Shown here piece after piece: positions 1 through 5,264 of a stretch of 6,601 nt of DNA (positions are counted from its first letter, which is position 1; each line of letters starts with the position of its first letter). Both the position numbers and the translations under genes were made by a program. Origin of the DNA: DASPFV01 sp035620975 (GTDB lineage Bacteria > Acidobacteriota > Vicinamibacteria > Vicinamibacterales > 2-12-FULL-66-21); contig DASPFV010000231.1 in NCBI GenBank assembly GCA_035620975.1, positions 1 through 6,601 on the forward strand. The letters are read 5' to 3'. The notes under the pieces were generated by a model, which worked only from the letters and a program-made list of their open reading frames with translations, searched no databases and was not told where the DNA came from.

Positions 1-216
1 CCAGAACGCGGCGTCCTCCTGCTCCGTGAACCCCATCATCTGCGTGATGATGGCCACTTTCTGAGCCCGCACGTCGCTCCGCAGCAGCTCGGCGTATGCC
101 GTCAGGTTCAGTTCCTTGTCGTCCGCGGCCGTCGGCGGGGCGTTCGACTGGGCCCGGGCCAGGCCGCCGCCCAGCAGGATCAGAAGAATGGTCGCGGCCA
201 GGATCCGTCGATGCAC
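1..216 (-). CDS. Exported protein of unknown function, N-terminal fragment
   Basis: The first 72 codons of a minus-strand gene are present; the rest lies beyond the left edge. The proposed start is GTG at 216-214, preceded by GGAGG (222-226 on this strand) with a 5-base spacer. Residues 1-22 form a typical Sec signal peptide: a basic start (HRR), a hydrophobic core rich in Leu, Ile and Gly, and an ARA-Q cleavage site near residues 20-23. The mature part begins with a low-complexity NAPPTAADD stretch, then a helical segment (AYAELLRSDVRAQKVAII) and a phrase ending in FTEQEDAAFW. From memory, small periplasmic proteins with similar E..AAFW phrases occur in Acidobacteriota, but I cannot name a family or function. 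The reading frame stays open to base 1. The fragment is too short to judge domain content. Confidence 0.72.
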   Translation of the reverse strand, partial: MHRRILAATILLILLGGGLARAQSNAPPTAADDKELNLTAYAELLRSDVRAQKVAIITQMMGFTEQEDAAFW

Positions 217-546
217 AGCAGCCTCCAGAAAGGTCAGCCTCGGCGAAGCGAGGACGAGGGGTGCGTCGCGGCAGGCCTTCCTGCACGCGTTTCGGTCCAG
301 CGAAGGCAATTGTCGATCCACGGGCACGCGAGAAATCGCCGCCCGGGAAACTGCGGGGAGACAAGCCGTTAGGCCGGAAGCACCCGCTTCCTGCCCCGGC
401 GCGGCAGCCAGTCTCTCAACCGCCCGGTAGCAGATCACAGCAGGCTGTGACCGGCGCCACCGCCCGCTGCCCTGGCGGCAGCACGGGTTTCTCGAATCAG
501 TGGCCCGGCAGCAGGGCCCTGCGGGGAGTGAGTCTTGCAGCGTTCT
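217..546. other. Gene-free leader/intergenic stretch
   Basis: This 330-base stretch lies between the divergent exported-protein genes, before the heptamer array. Frames open through it on both strands, but their translations are rich in Arg, Pro, Ser and Gly with no family resemblance, and none has a convincing ribosome site, so I read it as non-coding. It should hold the promoter of the minus-strand gene at 1-216. Small inverted repeats are present: CCTCG/CGAGG arms at 238-242 and 249-253, GCAGG/CCTGC arms at 271-275 and 280-284, and a longer one at 435-450. I compared it by eye with c-di-GMP and cobalamin riboswitch signatures and found no match. Confidence 0.45.
435..450. repeat. Perfect 7-base inverted repeat
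   Basis: The arms TCACAGC (435-441) and GCTGTGA (444-450) are perfect inverted complements separated by two bases. The site lies about 220 bases upstream of the minus-strand gene start and about 230 bases upstream of the plus-strand pair, so it could be an operator in the divergent region. The half-sites have TCACA-N6-TGTGA polarity, the reverse of the CRP consensus, so it is not a standard CRP site. Function is unknown and a chance palindrome is possible. Confidence 0.35.
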
Positions 547-601
547 AGGTTCAAGGTTCCACGTTCCACGTTCCAGGTTCCAGGTTCCAGGTTCAGGTTC
601 C
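547..601. repeat. Degenerate tandem heptamer array, AGGTTCC type, 8 units
   Basis: Eight consecutive units are readable on the plus strand. They are AGGTTCA, AGGTTCC, ACGTTCC twice, AGGTTCC twice, a 6-base AGGTTC and AGGTTCC. The 6-base unit breaks the period, so the array does not keep one reading frame. It ends about 80 bases before the plus-strand gene at 684. The same core recurs on the same strand at 5162-5242. Similar arrays are known to me from Acidobacteriota genomes; no function is established. Confidence 0.85.
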
Positions 602-622
602 ACCGGCCTGAGCGAGAGCGAC

Positions 623-652
623 TTGCTGCAGGCCGCAGGGTCGCCGTAGAGT
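623..652 (+). promoter_or_regulatory. Possible sigma-70-like promoter for the gene pair at 684
   Basis: TTGCTG (623-628) and TAGAGT (647-652) are separated by 18 bases and lie 31 bases before the GTG start at 684, between the heptamer array and the gene. The match is partial, three of six bases at -35 and four of six at -10, and promoters in G+C-rich bacteria are hard to call by eye. It is offered as the best candidate only. Confidence 0.2.
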
Positions 653-683
653 AGGGCCCACGACACATGACAGAGGAGGACAC

Positions 684-1307
684 GTGAAGAGCAGACTGAT
701 CCTCGCAGCAGGCGCCGCCGGCGTGGCGATCACGTTGAGTGGGAGCCTCCGCGCGGCACCGGGGGCGCAGGAGAAAACGATGCCGCTCCCGGTGCGGCTG
801 TCGGCGTTCGCCGTGAACATGAGCACGGTGGCGCCCGGCACCACGGCGGTGATGGACATCAACATCACCCGCTGGACGACACCCGAGGAGCGTGAGAAGC
901 TCATCACCACCGCCGTCGAGAAGCGGCCCGATGACCTGCTGCGTGCGCTGCAGAAGATGCCACGCCACGGTCGGATTCGCATCCCCGGGTGGGTCGGCCC
1001 CGATCCCCACAACGCGCGGCTCGGCTGGGACCTGCACTACACGTGGAATACCCCCGGGGAAGACGGCGGTCAGCGCATCGTCATCGCCACCGATCGGTAC
1101 ATCGGGTTCTGGGAAGCCAGAAACCAGCCCCGCACCATGGACTATCCCTTCATGCTCATTGAAATCCGGCTCGACAGCAGCGGCAAGGGCGTCGGCAAGA
1201 TGGCCGTAGCGACGAAGATCGAGTTCAACAAAGAGACGAAGACGATGGTGCTCGAGAACTACTCGAGCGAACCGGTGCGGCTCAACGAAGTCAAGATCGA
1301 GAAGTAG
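684..1307 (+). CDS. Exported protein of unknown function, 207 aa
   Basis: The start is GTG at 684, with GGAGG at 675-679 and a 4-base spacer. The next in-frame Met (residue 33) would remove the signal peptide. Residues 1-29 look like a Sec signal: KSR, then a hydrophobic Ala/Gly/Leu/Ile core, with possible cleavage near RAA or GAQ. There is no lipobox Cys and no further membrane segment. The mature part starts with beta-like segments (PVRLSAFAVNMSTVAPGTTAVMDINITRW, about 36-64), followed by an acidic/basic helix (TPEEREKLITTAVEKRPDDLLRALQKM, about 66-92). After that come GWVGPDP, GWDLHYTWNTP and RIVIATDRYIGFWEAR, then alternating strands to a charged C-terminus. I do not recognise a named family and propose no activity. 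It lies 16 bases ahead of the DUF4136 gene on the same strand, so the two are probably co-transcribed. Confidence 0.85.
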   Translation: MKSRLILAAGAAGVAITLSGSLRAAPGAQEKTMPLPVRLSAFAVNMSTVAPGTTAVMDINITRWTTPEEREKLITTAVEKRPDDLLRALQKMPRHGRIRIPGWVGPDPHNARLGWDLHYTWNTPGEDGGQRIVIATDRYIGFWEARNQPRTMDYPFMLIEIRLDSSGKGVGKMAVATKIEFNKETKTMVLENYSSEPVRLNEVKIEK

Positions 1308-1323
1308 GCGGAGAGGCGTGGCC

Positions 1324-1929
1324 ATGCTCCGACCGGCTCGGGGACTGATCGTCCCGCTCATCGGCGTGCTGACCGCGCTCGGCGGACCGGCCGTCGCGCA
1401 GAAGCTCGAGGTGAAGTCACACGTGGATCCGAAGGCTGACTTCTCGGCCATCCGGACCTACGCGTGGCTGCCGCCGGCGCCGGCGGTGCGGGCCGTCGCG
1501 CCGGACGCGGTGAGCAATCCCACCCTGACGCAGGAGGCGCTCGGCCCCCACATCGTCGCGGCGGTGGACAAGGAGCTGGCGCGCCGCGGTCTCACGGCCG
1601 GCGACCGTGAGAGCGCCGACGTCCACATGGTGTACTTCGCGGCGTTGACGGTCGGCTTCAATCAGTCCTATCTCGGCGAGCATTACGGATACATCACGGG
1701 GTGGCCGTCGCCCATCCCGCCGGGCCTCGCGCCCAGCACGGCGATGACGGTGCACGAGAAGGGCACCGTGCTCGTGGACATGGTGCAGCGCGCCGCCAAG
1801 CGCGGCATCTGGCGCGGGAGCGTGGTGACCCGCATCGATCAGGAGAAAACGCTTCAACAGCGGATCGCGCGCATCGGCGAGGCTGTCGAGCGCATGTTCG
1901 AGCGGTTCCCGATCAGGCCGCGGAAGTGA
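1324..1929 (+). CDS. DUF4136 domain-containing exported protein
   Basis: This 201-residue protein of unknown biochemical role is probably periplasmic or outer-membrane associated. It has a signal peptide (LRPARGLIVPLIGVLTALGGPAVAQ, cut after AVA) and, unlike many DUF4136 members, no lipobox Cys. Family hallmarks, recognised by eye, follow in order. They are an opening strand with DFSAIRTYAWLP (about 39-50), a linker with NPTL, and a helix AAVDKELARRGL (about 79-90). Next come the phrase ADVHMVYFAAL, a variable Tyr/Gly/Pro-rich loop, and the closing GTVLVDMVQ..KRGIWRGSV (about 147-167) with a helix ending in MFERFP. I chose ATG at 1324 because GAGG at 1313-1316 is 7 bases away. A GTG two codons upstream (1318) is the alternative but sits very close to that site. 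The gene follows the 684-1307 gene closely and converges on the pfl cluster. Confidence 0.85.
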   Translation: MLRPARGLIVPLIGVLTALGGPAVAQKLEVKSHVDPKADFSAIRTYAWLPPAPAVRAVAPDAVSNPTLTQEALGPHIVAAVDKELARRGLTAGDRESADVHMVYFAALTVGFNQSYLGEHYGYITGWPSPIPPGLAPSTAMTVHEKGTVLVDMVQRAAKRGIWRGSVVTRIDQEKTLQQRIARIGEAVERMFERFPIRPRK

Positions 1930-1973
1930 CCGCCGGACCCCACCCCTGCTGCTGATCACAGTGCTGATCGCGG

Positions 1974-1987
1974 CTTCCGCCAGGCGG
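1974..1987. repeat. Small GC hairpin in the convergent gap, resembling part of the right-edge repeat
   Basis: The 78-base gap between the convergent DUF4136 and pflA genes contains CTTCCGCC followed directly by AGGCGG. This matches the hairpin of the 28-base repeat at 6536-6601 with three central bases (TGA) missing. The arms CCGC (1977-1980) and GCGG (1984-1987) could pair. No run of T follows on either strand, so I do not call it an intrinsic terminator, and no better terminator is visible in the gap. The match is short and may be chance. Confidence 0.25.
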
Positions 1988-2007
1988 GGCCGGCGCGCGG
2001 GCCATGC

Positions 2008-2838
2008 TCAGTGCGCCGTCAGCCCTTCCGCCCGGAAGATCCCGCAGGCCTGCTCGACGGCTTCCTGCGAGGGCGGCTCCACGTCCTCGAGCGTGTAGGT
2101 CAGCCCGAGCTGCTTCCACTTGTATCTGCCCATCTGATGGAAGGGCAGCACGTCCACCCGCTGCACGTTGCCCAGGCCCGCGGCGAACGCCGCCGTCTTC
2201 GCGATGTCCTGCGGATCGTCCGTCAGGTCGGGCACGAGCACGTAGCGGACCCAGATCGGGCGGCGCCGTGCGGCGAGGCGCGTGGCGAACTCCAGGGTCG
2301 GGGCCACGTCCATGCCCGTCAGCTTCCGATGCCGCTCGGGATCCCAGGTCTTGAGATCGAGCAGCACGAGATCGATCGCGTCGAGCTCGTCATCCGTCAG
2401 CCGGTCACCGTAGTAGCCGTTGGTGTCGAGCGCGGTGTGCACCTTCATCGCGTGCACGGCGGCGAACAGCTTGGCGGCGAACCGATGCTGCATGAGCGGC
2501 TCACCCCCGCTCAGCGTGAAGCCGCCCGCCATCACCTTGAGGCCGTGGCGGTACTTGCGGATTTCCTCGGTCGCCCGCGCGATGGTGACCGGGATGCCGT
2601 TGCTCAACGTCCAGGTGTCCGGATTGTGGCAGTAGAGGCACCGCCACATGCAGCCCGTCGTCCACGCGACCACCCGCACGCCGGGACCATCGACCGTGGA
2701 CCCGGTCGTGAAGGAATGCAGGAACCCCATGTCGCCGGTCGCGAGCGCCGAGTGGACGTCGGATTCCGGCACGTCCCTGCCCAGGTTGACGCGGAGCTCG
2801 AACGGGCTCTTGGCTTCGAGGGAAGTCTGCGCGAGCAT
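2008..2838 (-). CDS. pflA: Pyruvate formate-lyase activating enzyme (radical SAM)
   Basis: This 276-residue cytosolic radical SAM enzyme uses a [4Fe-4S] cluster and S-adenosylmethionine to generate the glycyl radical on PflB. The cluster motif is CMWRCLYCHNPDTW, with Cys at about 63, 67 and 70, and CHNPDTW is typical of true PFL activases. HSF..GSTVDGPGVR (about 41-54) and the SAM-binding LSGGEP (about 110-115) follow the E. coli PflA order. So do LDTNGYYGD, LVLLDLK, WVRYVLVPDLTDD and VLPFHQMGRYKWKQLG. The start is ATG at 2838, supported by GGAG with a 5-base spacer. An in-frame ATG at 2889 would add 17 residues, mostly translated from the tandem repeat, and overlap the end of pflB. Relative to E. 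coli PflA (246 residues) there is an N-terminal extension of about 33 residues. The gene lies 40 bases downstream of pflB and is the last of the cluster. Confidence 0.95.
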   Translation of the reverse strand: MLAQTSLEAKSPFELRVNLGRDVPESDVHSALATGDMGFLHSFTTGSTVDGPGVRVVAWTTGCMWRCLYCHNPDTWTLSNGIPVTIARATEEIRKYRHGLKVMAGGFTLSGGEPLMQHRFAAKLFAAVHAMKVHTALDTNGYYGDRLTDDELDAIDLVLLDLKTWDPERHRKLTGMDVAPTLEFATRLAARRRPIWVRYVLVPDLTDDPQDIAKTAAFAAGLGNVQRVDVLPFHQMGRYKWKQLGLTYTLEDVEPPSQEAVEQACGIFRAEGLTAH

Positions 2839-2843
2839 GTTTT

Positions 2844-2847
2844 CTCC
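2844..2847 (-). promoter_or_regulatory. pflA ribosome binding site at the edge of the heptamer array
   Basis: GGAG on the minus strand lies 5 bases before the ATG at 2838 and decides that start. It directly follows the last intact CAAGAGC-type unit: the pattern CCAAGAG, CCAAGAG continues as CCGGAGA. The ribosome site therefore looks like a diverged repeat unit or abuts one. Confidence 0.6.
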
Positions 2848-2848
2848 G

Positions 2849-2876
2849 GCTCTTGGCTCTTGGCTTTTGGCTCTTG
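2849..2876. repeat. Tandem heptamer array, CAAGAGC/GCTCTTG type, 4 units
   Basis: Four contiguous 7-base units read GCTCTTG, GCTCTTG, GCTTTTG, GCTCTTG on the plus strand, with a partial unit leading toward the pflB stop codon at 2879-2881. They occupy most of the 40-base pflB-pflA gap. The period matches the other arrays, but the sequence family differs from the GGTTCC type. Confidence 0.85.
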
Positions 2877-2878
2877 GT

Positions 2879-5140
2879 CTAGCTTCCATGGAACGTGCGG
2901 TTGATGACGTCCATCTGCTGTTCGCGCGTGAGCCTCACGAAGTTCACCGCGTAGCCCGACACGCGGATCGTCAGATTCGGGTACTTCTCCGGGTGGTCCA
3001 TCGCGTCGAGCAGCGTGTCGCGGTTGAGGACGTTCACGTTCATGTGGTACCCCGTGCTCCCGAAGAACGCGTCGAGCATGGCCGTCAGGTTCGTGATGCG
3101 ATCCTCTGCGATCCGCCCGAGGCCGCCGGGCACGAGCGACGCCGTCAGCGAGATCCCGTCGGCGGCGTCGCGGTACGGGATCTTGGCGACCGACGCGGCC
3201 GCGGCGTGGATGCCGTGGCTGTCGCGGCCGTGCATCGGGTTGGCGCCCGGCGCGAAAGGCTCGCCCCGCCGGCGGCCGTCCGGCGTATTGCCGGTCGCCT
3301 TGCCGTACACGACGTTCGACGTGATCGTCAGGATCGACTGCGTGTGCATCGCGTGGCGGTACGTCGGGTACTTCCGCAGCTTGTTCATGAACGTGCTGAC
3401 GACCCACCCCGCGAGCTGATCGACCCGGTTGTCGTTGTTGCCGAAGAGGGGGAACGTCCCTTCGGTCTGGTAGTCGGTCACCAGACCGGTCTCGTCGCGC
3501 ACGACCCGCACCTTCGCGTACTTGATGGCCGACAGGCTGTCGGCGACGACCGACATGCCCGCTATGCCGAACGCCATGGTCCGCAGGGGCGCGTAGTCGT
3601 GGAGCGCCATCTCGAGCCGCTCGTACGCGTACTTGTCGTGCATGTAGTGGATGATGTTCATCGCGTTGACGTAGACGCCCGCCAGCCAGTCCATCATCCC
3701 ATCGAAGCGATCGATCACGTCGTCGAAGTCCAACACGTCCCCCTTCACCGGCTCCACGACCGGGCCGACCTGCTCGCCGCTGATTTCGTCGCGGCCGCCG
3801 TTGATGGCGTAGAGGAGGCATTTGGCAAGGTTCGCACGCGCGCCGAAGAACTGCATCTGCTTGCCGAGCTGCATCGGCGACACGCAGCAGGCAATGGCTC
3901 CATCATCACCCCAGGCCCGGCGCATGGTCTCGTCGCTCTCGAACTGCAGAGAGCTGGTGTCGATCGCGACCCTGGCCGAGAAACGGCGGAAGCCGTCGGG
4001 CATCCGCGGCGAATACCAGATGGTCAGGTTGGGCTCGGGCGCGGGGCCGAGGTTGTAGAGCGTCTGCAGCAGGCGGAAGCTCGTCCTCGTCACGAGCGTC
4101 CGGCCGTCGTCCCCCATGCCGCCAATGGACTCGGTGACCCAGGTCGGATCGCCCGCGAACAGCTCGTCGTACTCGGGTGTCCGCAGGAACCGGACGATGC
4201 GCAGCTTGATGACGAAGTCGTCGATGATCTCCTGCGCCTGCGACTCGGTCAGGACGCCGTTCGCCAGGTCCCGCTCGAAGTAGATGTCGAGGAACGTCGA
4301 CGTCCGTCCGAGCGACATCGCGGCGCCGTTCTGCTCCTTCACGCCGGCCAGGTAGGCGAAGTAGAGCCACTGGACGGCCTCTTTCGCGGTCGAGGCCGGC
4401 CCGGCGATGTCGAACCCGTAGCTCGCGGCCATCTGCTGCAGCTCTTTGAGGGCGCGGATCTGTTCCGACAGCTCTTCACGGTCCCGGATGATCTCGTCGG
4501 TCGAGTACTCGCGATCGAGCGCGAGCCGCTCCCGCTGCTTGTGCTCGATGAGCCGCTTGACGCCGTAAAGGGCCACCCGACGGTAGTCGCCGATGATTCG
4601 GCCGCGACCGTAGGCGTCGGGCAGCCCCGTCAGGACATGCGACCTCCGGCAGCGCCGGACGTCGGCGGTGTACGCGTCGAAGACCGCTTCGTTGTGGGTC
4701 TTGCGGTACTTGGTGAAAATCTCGACGAGCTGGGCGTCCGGCTCGTAGCCGTAAGCCTTCAAGGCGCTGAGCACCATGCGAAAACCGCCGTTGGGCATGA
4801 TCGCGCGCTTGAGCGGCGCCTCCGTCTGGAGCCCGACGATGACCTCGTTCTCGCGGTCGATGTAGCCCGGCGCGTGCGCGGTGATCGAGCTCGGAACCAG
4901 CGAGATGTCCAGCACGCCCTTCCGGCGCTCCTCCACGAACAGCTCCTTCAGCCGGTTCCAGATCCCGACCGTGCGGAGTGTCGCGGGCGCCAGGAATGTC
5001 TCGTCCCCGTCGTACGGCGTGTAGTTCTGCTGGATGAAGTCGCGGACGTTGATCTCCTTCTGCCAGAGTCCCGACCGGAAGCCCTGCCAGGCAGCGGCCG
5101 TACGTCGGGTGGCTTGTTCCTGCACGACGGTTGTGGACAT
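2879..5140 (-). CDS. pflB: Formate C-acetyltransferase (pyruvate formate-lyase)
   Basis: This 753-residue cytosolic glycyl radical enzyme converts pyruvate and CoA to acetyl-CoA and formate under anoxia. It is close to E. coli PflB (760 residues) throughout. NVRDFIQQNYTPYDGDE (about 31-47), IVGLQTEAPLKRA, and TGLPDAYGRGRIIGDYRRVALYG (about 171-193) are shared almost word for word. The catalytic pair is Cys418-Cys419 in AIACCVSPM, followed by GKQMQFFGARANLAK. The glycyl radical loop IRVSGYAVNF places the radical Gly at about 729, near the C-terminus as expected. The double Cys and these surrounding sequences separate it from glycerol dehydratase- or choline lyase-type relatives. The start is ATG at 5140, preceded by AAGGAG (5147-5152) with a 6-base spacer. 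It lies between ackA and its own activase gene pflA; both gaps hold heptamer arrays. No truncation or missing key residue is seen. Confidence 0.97.
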   Translation of the reverse strand: MSTTVVQEQATRRTAAAWQGFRSGLWQKEINVRDFIQQNYTPYDGDETFLAPATLRTVGIWNRLKELFVEERRKGVLDISLVPSSITAHAPGYIDRENEVIVGLQTEAPLKRAIMPNGGFRMVLSALKAYGYEPDAQLVEIFTKYRKTHNEAVFDAYTADVRRCRRSHVLTGLPDAYGRGRIIGDYRRVALYGVKRLIEHKQRERLALDREYSTDEIIRDREELSEQIRALKELQQMAASYGFDIAGPASTAKEAVQWLYFAYLAGVKEQNGAAMSLGRTSTFLDIYFERDLANGVLTESQAQEIIDDFVIKLRIVRFLRTPEYDELFAGDPTWVTESIGGMGDDGRTLVTRTSFRLLQTLYNLGPAPEPNLTIWYSPRMPDGFRRFSARVAIDTSSLQFESDETMRRAWGDDGAIACCVSPMQLGKQMQFFGARANLAKCLLYAINGGRDEISGEQVGPVVEPVKGDVLDFDDVIDRFDGMMDWLAGVYVNAMNIIHYMHDKYAYERLEMALHDYAPLRTMAFGIAGMSVVADSLSAIKYAKVRVVRDETGLVTDYQTEGTFPLFGNNDNRVDQLAGWVVSTFMNKLRKYPTYRHAMHTQSILTITSNVVYGKATGNTPDGRRRGEPFAPGANPMHGRDSHGIHAAAASVAKIPYRDAADGISLTASLVPGGLGRIAEDRITNLTAMLDAFFGSTGYHMNVNVLNRDTLLDAMDHPEKYPNLTIRVSGYAVNFVRLTREQQMDVINRTFHGS

Positions 5141-5161
5141 CTCATGCTCCTTCGCGACTCC

Positions 5162-5242
5162 GGGTTCCGGGGTTCCTGGTTCCGGGTTCCAGGTTCCAGG
5201 TTCGGTTCCAGGTTCCGGGTTCCGGTTCCGGGTTCCGGGTTC
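5162..5242. repeat. Degenerate tandem heptamer array, GGTTCC type, about 12 units
   Basis: About twelve units with a GGTTCC core follow one another on the plus strand: mostly GGGTTCC, AGGTTCC and TGGTTCC, with three or four 6-base and one 8-base variant. They cover about two thirds of the 124-base gap between the ackA stop and the pflB start, ending about 10 bases before the pflB ribosome site. On the transcribed (minus) strand the units read GGAACCC or GGAACCT. The same family occurs at 547-601. Confidence 0.88.
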
Positions 5243-5264
5243 AGCCCCAGCTCCTGGCCGTCAG

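Noticed and set aside
435..450. CRP/FNR-type operator
   Set aside because: The half-sites are in TCACA-N6-TGTGA order, opposite to the CRP consensus, and do not match the FNR consensus TTGAT-N4-ATCAA.
96..548. Plus-strand open frame (150 codons) at the left edge
   Set aside because: It lies antisense to the signal-peptide gene at 1-216 and then runs through the gene-free gap. Its composition is Arg/Pro/Ser/Gly-rich with no ribosome site.
435..1451. Minus-strand open frame (338 codons) through the gap and the 684-1307 gene
   Set aside because: It covers the antisense of a gene with a clear ribosome site and signal peptide, and part of its translation is the heptamer array (repeated LEPGTWN-like residues).
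2839..2889. pflA start at 2889, overlapping pflB
   Set aside because: No ribosome site precedes it and the added residues are mostly translated repeat. The ATG at 2838 has GGAG at a good distance.
2604..3821. Minus-strand open frame (405 codons) overlapping pflB and pflA
   Set aside because: It is in a different frame from both conserved enzymes, Arg-rich, and crosses the gene boundary without any family match.
2879..5140. A different glycyl radical enzyme (glycerol dehydratase or choline trimethylamine-lyase type)
   Set aside because: The Cys-Cys pair at 418-419 and the close agreement with E. coli PflB along the whole length point to pyruvate formate-lyase.
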